64,000 nucleotides of DNA from Lepturacanthus savala (taxonomy: Eukaryota; Chordata; Actinopteri; Scombriformes; Trichiuridae): assembly GCA_030544235.1 (NCBI GenBank), contig CM060470.1:7504856-7568855 (forward strand), read 5' to 3'. This document shows, piece by piece, positions 49,101 through 58,800 of this stretch. Position numbers and translations under genes: made by a program. Every line of letters starts with the position of its first letter. Positions within the stretch are counted from its first letter, which is position 1. The notes under the pieces were generated by a model that saw nothing but the letters and a program-made list of their open reading frames with translations, made no database searches and was not told where the DNA came from.

Positions 49101-52067
49101 GAGGTGGCTGCTATTGCAGATGACGCAATAAATCAGCTCACAGATGCCTTAGCTGGTGAAAATGTTGAACTTATTCAGGACAGCAATGATGACAGCAAAA
49201 CCCAAATCATGGACTGTCAGGATGAAGAGAAACCTCAGACCTCCAATGCTGAGAACGATCCAGTCACAAATATGGAAGCTGTTACGACTGATCTGCGTGA
49301 TGTTTCAATCACTTCAGAAATAACGCCCAAAGACGACATTATTCAGGAATCTCCTGCCAAGCAGAAGGACCTAGAGGCGTTGATGGGGGCAGAAGTTGGC
49401 CAAAGCCCAGTTAGTGGCAGGACCAGAGGAACCTGGTCTCCCTCTGCTTCCCCTTCAACCAGTATTCTTAAAAAAGGCCAGAAAAGACAGCTGGAAGAGG
49501 AGACTCCCTCACCAATCATCAAGGTATGTAAAATGTCCTTGGTTGTAATGTTTTACCAGATTGTGCTGTACAAACCTGAACTTGTAACTTTCTCCAATTT
49601 TACAGTCCCGGCGTGTGTCTTTTGCTAATCCGATCCAACAACAAGAAACCGCAGACGACATTGATCGTCGCAGCCCAGCAATCAGAACCAGCTCCCCAAA
49701 AAGATCCAAAATTAGCAGCATCCCGCAGCCCAAAGTAAGAATGAGGCGATCAAAGTTAATTACTATAGTTCAGATCCACATGTACCAAACTTTTTTTTGT
49801 TTTTTTAGAAGATGATTTGTTTTTGTTCTGACACTGTTAACTTGTGCTCTGTATTCTAGTATGTCACAACTCCAACAAAGGGCGTGCTGATGCTGAGTCC
49901 CAGAAATCTGCACAGCCCAGGTTACAAGAGCTCCAAGAAGTGCCTGGTATGTGCATGAAATAAGAAATTAACATTCATATTTTCACCATGTTTTGTAAGG
50001 GAATTAGGCGCATATATGCCACAACATGTTTTCTTTTTTTTTTTTTAAATGGTGCAAAATCAAGTTTTTGGATTCATTTCTATCCACAAATCAAATATGC
50101 ATCCTCTTCTTTGACTATATCTGATGGAAATACAGGCAGTTTAAGCCACTGAATGTTTGAATTTATTGGCTAATCACTTAATGTGCTGGGTAGGTAGCAT
50201 ACAGAGGGTTTCGTCATCAACTCATCCTTTTTTTGTTGTTTTTTTTTCCTCCAGATTTCTGAAATGAGCCAGGACCACCGACCGGTCTCCAAAGACAGCA
50301 TCTATCCTGCTCTGGTTGGCTGCTCTGCACCTGTAGAAGCTGTGCTGTCTCAGATATCCTCCAACATGTGGTGAGTACATGAAAATGCATTCATTATAAT
50401 TGATCTTCTGTATTCAAATATTACTGTTTGGCATCCATTGTCAAGCCTAAATAATAACTAAAATAATGAACTAAAGTGTTGTTGATTCCCACCATAGGTC
50501 TCGTGGTTTTGGGCAGCTCGTGCGAGCCAGAAACATCAAAACAGTCGGAGACCTCAGTTCTCTTACTCCCAGTGAAATCAAGACTCTGCCAATTCGCTCC
50601 CCAAAGATCTCCAATGTCAAGAAGGCACTTAAAATCTATGAACAACAGGTATTCCAGAGGTTCCTTTTAAATAGAAAACATTTCATCACCTAAGATATAT
50701 TGTTTTTATTTGTATTTATATATGAATGATTCTCTTCTAGCGTAAAGGTCGAGGTGGTGACGAGTTGAAGAGTTTTGATGAAATGGAGATGATGACGTCT
50801 GAACTGGAGGAGGCGAGTGCTCCTCAAAACCAGGATGAGGAGGATAAGACTCTTGGCGAGACATTAGGTGTGTTTGTGTTTGTGAAAACCTTTGTTTGTA
50901 AAGATGCTCCCTCACTCTAGTGGAACTTTTGGTTCCAAAGATGACAAAATTGAGAAAAACATTAAACCTTCGTTACCTTAAATTACCAAATAACAGCCGG
51001 GGTGTTTTTGTTTCAGTCACTTAACAAATCAGATATTTGAGACTAAGCAGCAATTTAGGACAGATGATTAAAAACTCATTGTTTTATTAAACCAGTATGA
51101 TTACTCAAAATCTATGTACATTTTTCTAAAGTAAGATTACATTCCTGCAGTTTAATTTGTCGCAGCTGCTTCTCCTGAGTTTTCCTCTGTAGGAAAGCTT
51201 GAATTTCATGTCGTACTTTTAATATTTTCGCTGCATTGGAACCATGGTGAATGACAATTAAGCAATATTACCCAAGATTATCTTCTTTAATATAATTTAA
51301 GCACAATAATGATCCAGTCAGGACTAAGGTGCTTGTGACAAAAAAAGGTGAAGAAAAACATGCATCCAGCTTTTAAAGGGAAGCTGGTGGTTAATTGAAA
51401 CTATTATTTGGTCATTTACGGTATATGCTGGACTATTAGTTTGACTGGGAGCTGTAATGTTCTGAAGTCTCCATTGTTGACAACTTCTTCCAGGCAAGAA
51501 AATTCTGTCAAATCTGGGACAAAACCTCCAGTAAATTGGCAAATTCAAATATTTTTCTTGACTGTTTTTTTTTTTGTACAGATTAAATAAATGATTATTT
51601 ATATTTTGTGTTGGAGAATGAGTAAGCAGATTTTGTTTTGTTACAGATTTGAAAATGGGTTTAAATCTAATATTCACCAAAAAGAAAATAAGCATGTTTT
51701 CTACAATGTCAAATGATTCCTTTTTTATTTAAACAATGGCATCTTTCTTTCTGCAGCCAAAAAGCTAGTGGATGAGCCCGTTCCTGCAGAGAAGACACTT
51801 GAGGAGAGCTCTGGGAATCCAACACCTGACTCGCCGGCTGCAGAGCAGATTCCTGAAGTTCTGCTGTCAGAGGTGGAGGCTTTGAGCTGCAGGATGTCCC
51901 CGATGAAACTGAGTCGCTGCTCAGCACAGCAGCTCTTTTTCCTGCACGACCAGTTAGGAGGCATGATGAGGCGCGTGGCGGTGGAGATGACGCAGGCCTC
52001 CAGACATACGGCAAACCCCGAAGAGACTAACGCTGAAAGGCCGCAGCACACAAGTATTTTAAAATGA
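33477..52067 (+). CDS. rif1: Rap1-interacting factor 1 homolog (RIF1), complete
   Basis: Nuclear chromatin factor that recruits protein phosphatase 1 to oppose DDK at replication origins, sets replication timing, and acts with 53BP1 to limit resection at double-strand breaks. Thirty-four coding exons join in one frame to 7278 nt, or 2425 aa plus TGA (human RIF1 about 2470 aa), with AG/GT borders throughout. The N-terminal third is HEAT-like helical repeat, the middle is a disordered region encoded by one 3012-nt exon, and the C-terminus carries SILK and RVSF motifs and a conserved DNA/BLM-binding region. The ATG at 33477 is followed by a second in-frame ATG. MMATAEPPGTSS leads into FLPLLETLEDSA, which matches the vertebrate start. 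The acceptor before it is TTTTAAG at 33455. Subcomponents are listed separately. Confidence 0.96.
35034..35693. mobile_element. TIR-type MITE in rif1 intron 6
   Basis: The left end (GCAGCCACGATTAGCTGATT, then CCATTAGTCGACAACTA) and right end (GATTAGCCGATTATCAGAAT, then AGCCATTAGTTGCAGGTC) are imperfect inverted copies. They resemble the widespread 'GGCTGCAACTAACGATTA' family. No transposase is present. Confidence 0.55.
40268..41023. mobile_element. TIR-type MITE in rif1 intron 16
   Basis: The left end ATACCATAATTTCTGGACTA (40268-40287) pairs with the right end TAGTCCGGAAATTGCGGCAT (41006-41025). The interior near the right end carries GCGCTCTAG/CTAGAGCGC-type sequence and AAGCGCAAGAGCGAGACAGA on the minus strand, typical of a common fish element. 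It fills most of the intron and ends about 70 bp before exon 17. Confidence 0.65.
41095..45009 (+). CDS. rif1: rif1 coding exons 17-27: end of HEAT-repeat domain and linker
   Basis: Exons: 41095-41275, 41932-42039, 42158-42307, 42391-42490, 42597-42886, 43092-43294, 43430-43523, 43608-43739, 44534-44679, 44775-44864 and 44955-45009. Conserved blocks include LVGCGLSGPTSPLAFGEAVL, LWRMWSVIVSPLTDTI, NQGDALEHNFNAIYSAL, FARCSALVVTAEENVCCEEF, LLCVLFPHKNKQLRLV and IDFVFIPPETKERVLTEHQK, then a TYNNLD-like MYNNLDASLDTTVFSQY. The intron before exon 25 (43740-44533) holds AT-rich filler and a C-run near 44384-44393, with no other exon. Confidence 0.93.
45480..45675 (+). repeat. Repeat fragment in rif1 intron 27
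   Basis: It contains CGTTTGCTGAAAATTTGACA, AAAATCTGGCCAGAACTTTT, TGAGCTATTTTGCTGACAGA and a terminal ATAACCACCTTGGTGGAGGT. This pattern recurs in many fish genomes as a transposon-derived 3' segment. The same intron (45010-46511) also carries a second degenerate segment near 46085-46190 with ATCCGGAT-type palindromes. Confidence 0.5.
46512..49523 (+). CDS. rif1: rif1 giant exon 28: disordered SQ-rich region
   Basis: One 3012-nt exon (1004 codons) between GTTTCTTTCAG and ATCAAG|gtatgt. The protein is low-complexity, acidic and Ser/Gln-rich. By eye it has about 32 SQ dipeptides plus several TQ, the target motif of ATM/ATR kinases, in line with RIF1 recruitment by damage signalling. Conserved anchors are SSRRQSFITLEKYAEG near its start, basic patches such as RRPGRPRGR and KKRGKKRRS, and TRGTWSPSASPSTSILKKG near its end, with the PP1-docking SILK at 49461-49472. 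Similar size to the large exon of mammalian RIF1. Confidence 0.95.
49606..52067 (+). CDS. rif1: rif1 coding exons 29-34: PP1 docking and C-terminal DNA/BLM-binding region
   Basis: Exons: 49606-49734, 49860-49946, 50255-50370, 50498-50648, 50741-50867 and 51757-52067. SRRVSFANP opens exon 29, with the PP1-docking RVSF at 49612-49623. Then come TADDIDRRSP, KSSKKCLISEMS-like text and SNMWSRGFGQLVRARNIKTV, followed by DLSSLTPSEIKTLPIRSPK and a final helical segment containing SAQQLFFLHDQLGGMMRRVA. The stop is TGA at 52065-52067. Confidence 0.94.
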
Positions 52068-52513
52068 ATGCTATAATTTTTATTTTGTCATTTCTAGCTC
52101 AAGCTGTAATGCAGTGTATTTTAGAAACACTCAAAGGGAAGCACAGTCACACTTTTTTCGGCTGTGTTAGAAGATTTTTAAGTAGTGATAGTCGGACGGA
52201 GATGGTATTTTCCCACTGTCCTGTATAGACTTTGTATTAAATGACTGATTTAAGACGAATGTATGTAGAAGAAAAATGATTTTTTTTCTCCACATGCAGT
52301 TGACACCTTACACAATTGTGTACATACACTTTCTCTCTCATGCCATTTCATTCCTCCATGTGCCTGTTTTTAGGCTGTTTACAATTCAAGTCATCTGATT
52401 TTGTATATTTTGTAGCATTTTAGTTTAGAGTCTGTAATGTCATGAAACGGAGGGTAATAGACGGTCTGTACTTGCACTGCACTGCAGTCTTTATTTGTGG
52501 TTTTAAATGCTCC

Positions 52514-52519
52514 AATAAA
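52514..52519 (+). terminator. rif1: rif1 polyadenylation signal
   Basis: AATAAA about 450 nt after the stop codon. The intervening sequence (52068-52513) is AT-rich UTR with no frame. Confidence 0.7.
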
Positions 52520-53582
52520 GGATACAACTACTATTTTAAAATGTTTTGACTTTAATTTTATATGAACATTGGTTTTCCTGTTATAGGTGAGTCTCTATCT
52601 TTTGTGTGGGCAAATTCTAATTCTATTTTTTTATTATTATTATTATTCCTACACATCCCTAGTTTGTTTTGATATTCTTTTCATTTTGGACTGGTAGCTT
52701 ATTAGTTATCACCTCATGAAATCAACCACCCTCTAAAAGTTCTGTTGATTCAAGCCCATTAATGAATCTTTCTAACAAAAATTGGTAATTGGATCTCTTC
52801 AAACTTTTAGAGTCCAATGATTCTCAAAATCTATAATTTACTCATAATATTTCATTTAGACATGATTGCAGGCCTTAAGTTAAAAGGATGACTTGGGCAG
52901 AAATCTCTCACATATACTTTAATAATATTTTTTTTACATTTGCGTTTTCTGAAAGACAACTGTTGTAGTAAATGGGGGTCAAACCCATAGATGGTCCTAA
53001 TAAAGGCCTTTGTTATGATCTATGATCAAAACTCCAAAAGGTCCAGTGACTAAATGTGTAGAGTTTTTGGGTTCCAGCACCAAGAGGAAAGACTTAAAAT
53101 TTCCAGACACCAAAAGAAAGGTGAATTGTTAGCTCAGAGTGTGAAGGGTGGGTAGTTAAGAGGTCCTAACAGCCATTGTCATGTTGTCTCAATGGGTTTT
53201 GGAATCCAATATCTAAAGGGATGACTCAAGTTTGAGTTGTATTTTTAGAAGTTTGACAGTCATGGATTTGAGCTTTTCTTGGTTTGAATCCTTGTACAGG
53301 CAACACATTCTTTAATGTTGATCATCTTCTCGGAAGAAACAAATCAACACATATCAAAACTGAAACAAAATCTTTAAAAAGACAGTGGAGCACATATACT
53401 GCCTCCTGTAGGCTGCTCAGTCAGTGGGTCAATTACAACAATTCAAGTCTGACTCATGGAACTGGTTTATTATCAATTAAGTGACACATATACACAAATC
53501 AACATAGTATTATTAAAACAACTAATTGAAAAGCCATAATAGAAAAAAGACAAAAAAACAATCACCTTATTGTCATTATTAA

Positions 53583-53618
53583 GCATATATTATATATTAT
53601 ATATTATTATATAATATA

Positions 53619-53659
<41 letters not shown>

Positions 53660-53662
53660 TTG
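53583..53662. repeat. (TA)n-rich low-complexity tract
   Basis: About 80 bp of nearly pure TA/TATA sequence, self-complementary and able to extrude hairpins. Confidence 0.9.
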
Positions 53663-53964
53663 TTTCTATGTCATGCAATCAAACAATCAAATATAAAAAA
53701 GATTTTAAATATTTAAACATCTTTTTTTTATTTGTGTGCAGATCTTTTTGTTTTGTTTGGGAATCTTTTTTTTCCCATTTTTTTTTGTCTTGCAATTCAA
53801 AAGCTGAACCTCATGGGTTTCTATGTTATGCAGTCAAACAAAACAGGGAAACAGGGGCCAAAAAAGCCTGGAATCAGCTTTTGTTTAGTAATTTTGCTGT
53901 GTATTGTATGTATTTTTTATGATTTTTTTCTACATACTACCGTGTCTATACTGTATAATGTAGT

Positions 53965-54150
53965 TTTTTCTTATAGCTTTGTGTTTGCTGCCCTCTTGAC
54001 CAGGGCTCCCTTGTAAAAGACATGTCAATCTTGATGGGTCCCACCTGGCTAAATAAATGATAAATAAAAATAAAAATAAATAAAAATTCTGGGGACCCCT
54101 CTCAAGGACCACTGGGGGTCCTCGGACCCCAGGTTGAGAACCGCGGCTCC
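53965..54150 (+). mobile_element. LINE 3' tail abutting a second repeat fragment
   Basis: CAGGGCTCCCTTGTAAAAGA, an ATGTCAATCTTGATGGG block and GGCTAAATAAATGATAAATA with an (AAAATA)n-like tail match the common fish LINE 3' end. Directly after it, GGGGACCCCTCTCAAGGACC, a GGTCCTCGGACCCC block and GTTGAGAACCGC match another dispersed fish repeat. Confidence 0.6.
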
Positions 54151-54249
54151 ACAGCATGGCCTGATAAGCAGTCTTCTCCTTTGGCTCAGCGTGTAGGTAA
54201 TTATCTGATTATTTCTGCATAGCGCTGCCAGAGGCTGCGTTGCATTTCC

Positions 54250-54409
54250 AGCGTTTATTGAGAGAGCAGTTTGGACTCAGCATGCAAGCTTAGCAGATTG
54301 GCCTCCAGCTCGGCTTGGACGATGACCAGGAGGAGACGCTGCTCCGACAGCATCTCCACTGCAGGGCGAGAGTGTCCACACAACGCCGTGAGGAGGAATC
54401 AACACTGAG
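54250..54409 (+). other. Probable 5'UTR exon of the ColQ-like collagen gene
   Basis: GC-richer than the flanks and ends in ACTGAG|gtagga, a good donor. The next acceptor is at 54935. No reading frame continues across. The transcription start is uncertain. Confidence 0.4.
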
Positions 54410-54896
54410 GTAGGACACACATTACAATGCCTTTAAACACACTAAGGCACTTTAATGCGCCCTGACTAGGGGTTAACAGTCATTATGTTAATTAACGGAT
54501 TAAACAGTTCATTCTTGCATGGATCAGGTTAAACCCCTTGAGGTGCATATTTGAGGAGGTTGGCAGAATTCAGAAAAAAAACAAAAACTATCGAATGCAA
54601 AAGACAGATGTGATTAATTTGCTTATTTTTCCATTTTCAAGAATTCAGTAAAGTGAATAAATGGTGATTATCGAATGTTTCTTAAATCTACTGGTACCTC
54701 TTAACAGTGGAGGGATCTGTCTTTGCTTTATTTCAGGGCAAATAAGGTTCCTGATTAACCAAAACCATGGAGTAAAACAGAAAAAGCTAAATATTGTACT
54801 CATTAAAAGGACAAAAAATGCTTGAAGTTTGAACAGGAGACCAGTTTCCTGATCTGTGTTCAATTTAAGCCAGTAAAAGCTACAAGTCGTTGATGT

Positions 54897-54930
54897 TGTG
54901 TGTGTGTATGTGTGTGTGTGTGTGTGTGGG
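54897..54930 (+). repeat. (TG)n tract at the acceptor of the first coding collagen exon
   Basis: About 15 TG units interrupted by one TATG, ending GGGGACAG|AACGG. The repeat takes the place of a normal polypyrimidine tract. Confidence 0.9.
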
Positions 54931-54935
54931 GACAG

Positions 54936-55773
54936 AACGGAGATGCTGACTCAGCTGGTTCTGGGATGGACTGCCTTGCTCAGCGGCCTCCAGCCGGTTG
55001 CTGCCTCCGTCACAACCAGTAAGTACCAAACGTGGGACGGAAGCCACCGGAACCTGAGATCAAACTATAGCGGCTTGAAGCAGCCACTTGATGGAGTTTC
55101 AGGGCATTTCCCACTAATATGTATCAAAACTGACTAGTATGTTAATATCTATTGAGCCACCAGTGCATGATGGAGGCAGGATCTGAATGCACATTTCAGC
55201 TTTGATTGATGGGAGAGCACAGCCTTTTTTTCTGATAATTTATTAGCTATTTGTCAATAACTCATTGGGTCTCAAACCAGTCCTGACTGGGAATAATATT
55301 GCTGTGTAAGCCCCCTCTGCACATCACTCAGCTCTGTCTTATCTGTTTCAGCTTTTAGCTTTAAATGGTGATAACCCCCCTCAGCCCCTTTCTGGATGTT
55401 GTTGCATGTTGAGAACAGGACAAGAGCATGCACAACATATTCTCTACTCCCTTATTCCAACCTCTTATTTTAAAGTGTAAACTGAAATATTGTAATCCCT
55501 TATGAGTATGGATATAGCTCTTTAGTGATAATTGAAGTAAAAGCTGTCATGTCAGGTCATGTCATTGCATATCATGGCCACAGACCACGGAGGACCTGGG
55601 TAAAGGGTCTGCTTGGGATTACAGTACAGAAGAAACTGATGTTTTTTTTTTTGTCTTTCTATGGAGGGTTTTCATATAGCAGAGAAAGCAGGTGGTCAGG
55701 TCGGAAATGTTTCATCCCTCCTCCACTTCCACCGCCTTTGTTTCCCACAATCAAACGGAAAGCAGAGCTGATG
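54936..55773 (+). CDS. ColQ-like collagen: signal peptide and PRAD-like exons
   Basis: The first coding exon ends ACAACC-A|gtaagt (phase 1). The next exon must add 3n+2 nt to reach the ATG|gtgagt donor at 55773, so only acceptors after 55684 (CAGAG) or 55699 (TCAG) fit. Those after 55679, 55682 or 55691 put a TGA in frame. Both allowed choices give GRK-C-FI followed by PPPLPPPLFPTIKRKAELM. Acceptor choice is uncertain; the proline motif is not affected. Confidence 0.65.
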
Positions 55774-55777
55774 GTGA

Positions 55778-55830
<53 letters not shown>

Positions 55831-58800
55831 TTTCATAGCCTACACATGGAGCGTTTAAATGTGAGATGTGTATCGATGTGATAACAAACCTGCTCCAAAT
55901 GTGTGAAATGATGACACATGATGAAAGTTTACTAAAACCTGCTGACTTGTCTTTAACTCCTCAGGTTGATATAACGGAACATATCACAGGACCTAAAGGG
56001 GAGAAGGTACAACACCTTTATTATAAAGAAAAGTCCTGTTCATATTAACCAGCAGAAAATATAAATAATGTAATATTTTAGATATAAATGAATGAATTCA
56101 TGCAGCTCTTCACACTCATTTGTTGGTCATTCATCTTATTTGTTCTCCATATGTGCAATTTAATGTTCATGTTTAAAGGGCTGCAGAGGATCCAGAGGAC
56201 CTGAGGTACAGATTAACACACACATGCACGATAAATATGAACCCATTGAAGCCTATGAGCCTTTAGGTCTTTGACTGTGATTTTATACTTAAAATAAAAA
56301 AGTGAAATGTTACTCATACAGATTTTTTTGTCTTTTCTAATAACATGATAGTAAACAACTTTAAGCAAAAAAAAAAAAAAGAGTTTCCAAGTGCTTCCTG
56401 TCATTTGACGTCATCAACTTCCTGCTCCTTCCTTACGAAAACAGGAACAAACCCTCTCAGAAAGAGCCATTTTATTTAGATTATTATAGTTTTCATAAAT
56501 AAGTTTTTGTTTATGGAGATATTGTGTAAAAGACAACTATAACAGCCATTAAAATACTATTTTCTGCAAAGAAAAGACTACAAGATGGAAAAAAGGTAAG
56601 GAACATGGTTGATTAGTGATTAGATGATATAATTATATGCATGAAGTCTTTGAAAAAAAATCTGGACTTAAATAGGTTAATACAAAATCATTAAACCCCA
56701 TGTTACTGCATATCTGAAACTGTGTTTTCTTTTTTCTTATGGATAATGAGTAATCAGTTGTTATAAAATGGAAAAGCTGTGCCAATGTGTTCTCTGTACA
56801 TCAGGGCCAGCCTGGTGTGAAGGGTCCAGACGGAGAAGCAGGACGACCGGGTGCCATAGGGCCGAGTGGTGAAAAGGTAGCAAAAAGAACAGTCGAACAT
56901 AATACTAGTGTAGTTAGTCTAGTTGGGAATTTGAAAGTGGTTGAAGCAAATTTTGTGCTGTTGTGTTACTTCATTTAACATTAATATTAACATTAACATT
57001 TACATTAATAACACTGATACTGTGATTTTAGCTCATAAGAATGTTTCCACAGGGAGAGAAAGGCAACAGAGGCTGGAGGGGCCTGTATGGAGACATAGGA
57101 ACTCCCGGGATGATAAAGGTACATCATAGCTTTGGGTTTATGCTGCATTCACTCATTAACATTTAAAAAAAAACAAAAAAAAAACGACCAGGTCATCATA
57201 CATCTCCTGATTGAGTAAACTGTACATCACATGAGTTGGACTCACACAAGTCGTTAATATAAATAACAAAAGACAGGGATTAGCTCCCGCTGCCTGTTGT
57301 TCATCACTACCTGCTGCTGTTATTGACACATTTTGACTGAGGAATGGAAGTTCTTTGGATTTATTTACCATTAACCTGATGAGCTTCTTGCCAGTTGTCT
57401 ATCCTGTGTTATATATAGCTCTGGAAAAAAAGAGACCACTGCAAAATTATTAGTTTTTCAGATACCTATCCTTATAGGTATGTGTTTGGGCAAAAGGAAC
57501 ATTTTTGTTTTAATCTGACACTAACATACATTTCCCCTCAAATTCCAATTCGAATATTATCATTTAGAGCATTTATTTGCAGAAAATGACAAATGGTCAA
57601 AATGCTTTCATGTGTCTTGTCATGCTCTCCACAGTCTTTACCATTGTTCATTGGGGTGACTTTATTCTAATCCTGATACCTGGGATTTAACAGACGCTGG
57701 AATATAATGGCTGGAATACATGTAGAGATGCTGATTTCAGAAAAGAAAATACAGTGGTCTCTTATTTTTTTTGCCCATGTTGATACTCTATTTACTATCT
57801 TATCTATCATGATCATGTGCTGGAAAGGAAGTTGCGTGGGACTAAACCTCCAGGCAGGCTTGGCAGACTTAATCAAATGAAGTGAATTTAATTCTAAGGA
57901 AACTGCAAGCTGCAAACCAAATAGGAACACACACATAACACAGACACGCAGCTGAAGTAAGAGGGGTCACAAAATATATATTTCAAAATAAAACAGGAAC
58001 TAAACACAGGAGGAAAGAAACCAAAACGCCAGAAAACTTTTACATGTAATGGAGTATTTCTAGGGCGACATGGTGGTGCAGGGGTTAGCGCTGTTGCTTC
58101 ACAGCAAGAAGGTCGCAGGTTCAAGACCTCCTGGGTCTGGGACCTTTCTGTGACCAGCAGACCCCTGTGACCCTAATGAGGAATAAGCAGGTATAGAAAA
58201 TGACTGTATTGATATTTTTACTGAAGTAAATGATCTGAATATTTCTACCACCTCTGATTTACAGGGCAATAAAGGAGGAAAAGGATTCCGGGTAAGAGGC
58301 AGTTATGATTCATCTCTTCTGACACCACTGACATTTCTCTAGAGCATTGCTTATTTTCTTCTTTGGCCGTCACTTATTTCTCGTTTTAATTTATTTATCT
58401 CTATGTTTTAGGGTGATAAAGGTGTGAAAGGAGACAGAGGACTCAGGGGAGAGATGGTGAGGAAAAAATACTTTTCTCTCACTCACTTTTAGTTGGAAAC
58501 ACAAAGCATTTCATCTGCATCTGCGATTTAACCTGTGTGTGTGTGTAGGGTGACCATGGGCGCCCCGGGGAGTCAGGAGAGAAGGTCGGCTCACATCACA
58601 CATGTTAAAAGTTCAAGGTGAATGCAGTTGAAAACATTGTGAATGACATTAAAGCTGTGAAAGCAGCAGATTCTGTGCTGTGCTGTTCCAGGGTGACCCG
58701 GGCCAGTGGGGTAAGGAGGGGCTGAAGGGTGAGCAGGGACCCAGAGGAGACCCTGGAGCCAGAGGAGTCACGGTAGGTAGTAGTGGGAGACATTAACTTA

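Larger units (their letters stand above)
52550..54240. other. Intergenic between rif1 and the collagen gene
   Basis: AT-rich with no gene. It contains a (TA)n tract at about 53583-53662 and a LINE tail plus adjoining repeat at 53965-54150. Confidence 0.6.

Noticed and set aside
58061..58205. tRNA gene
   Set aside because: It has A-box- and B-box-like text but no cloverleaf, and matches a dispersed repeat.
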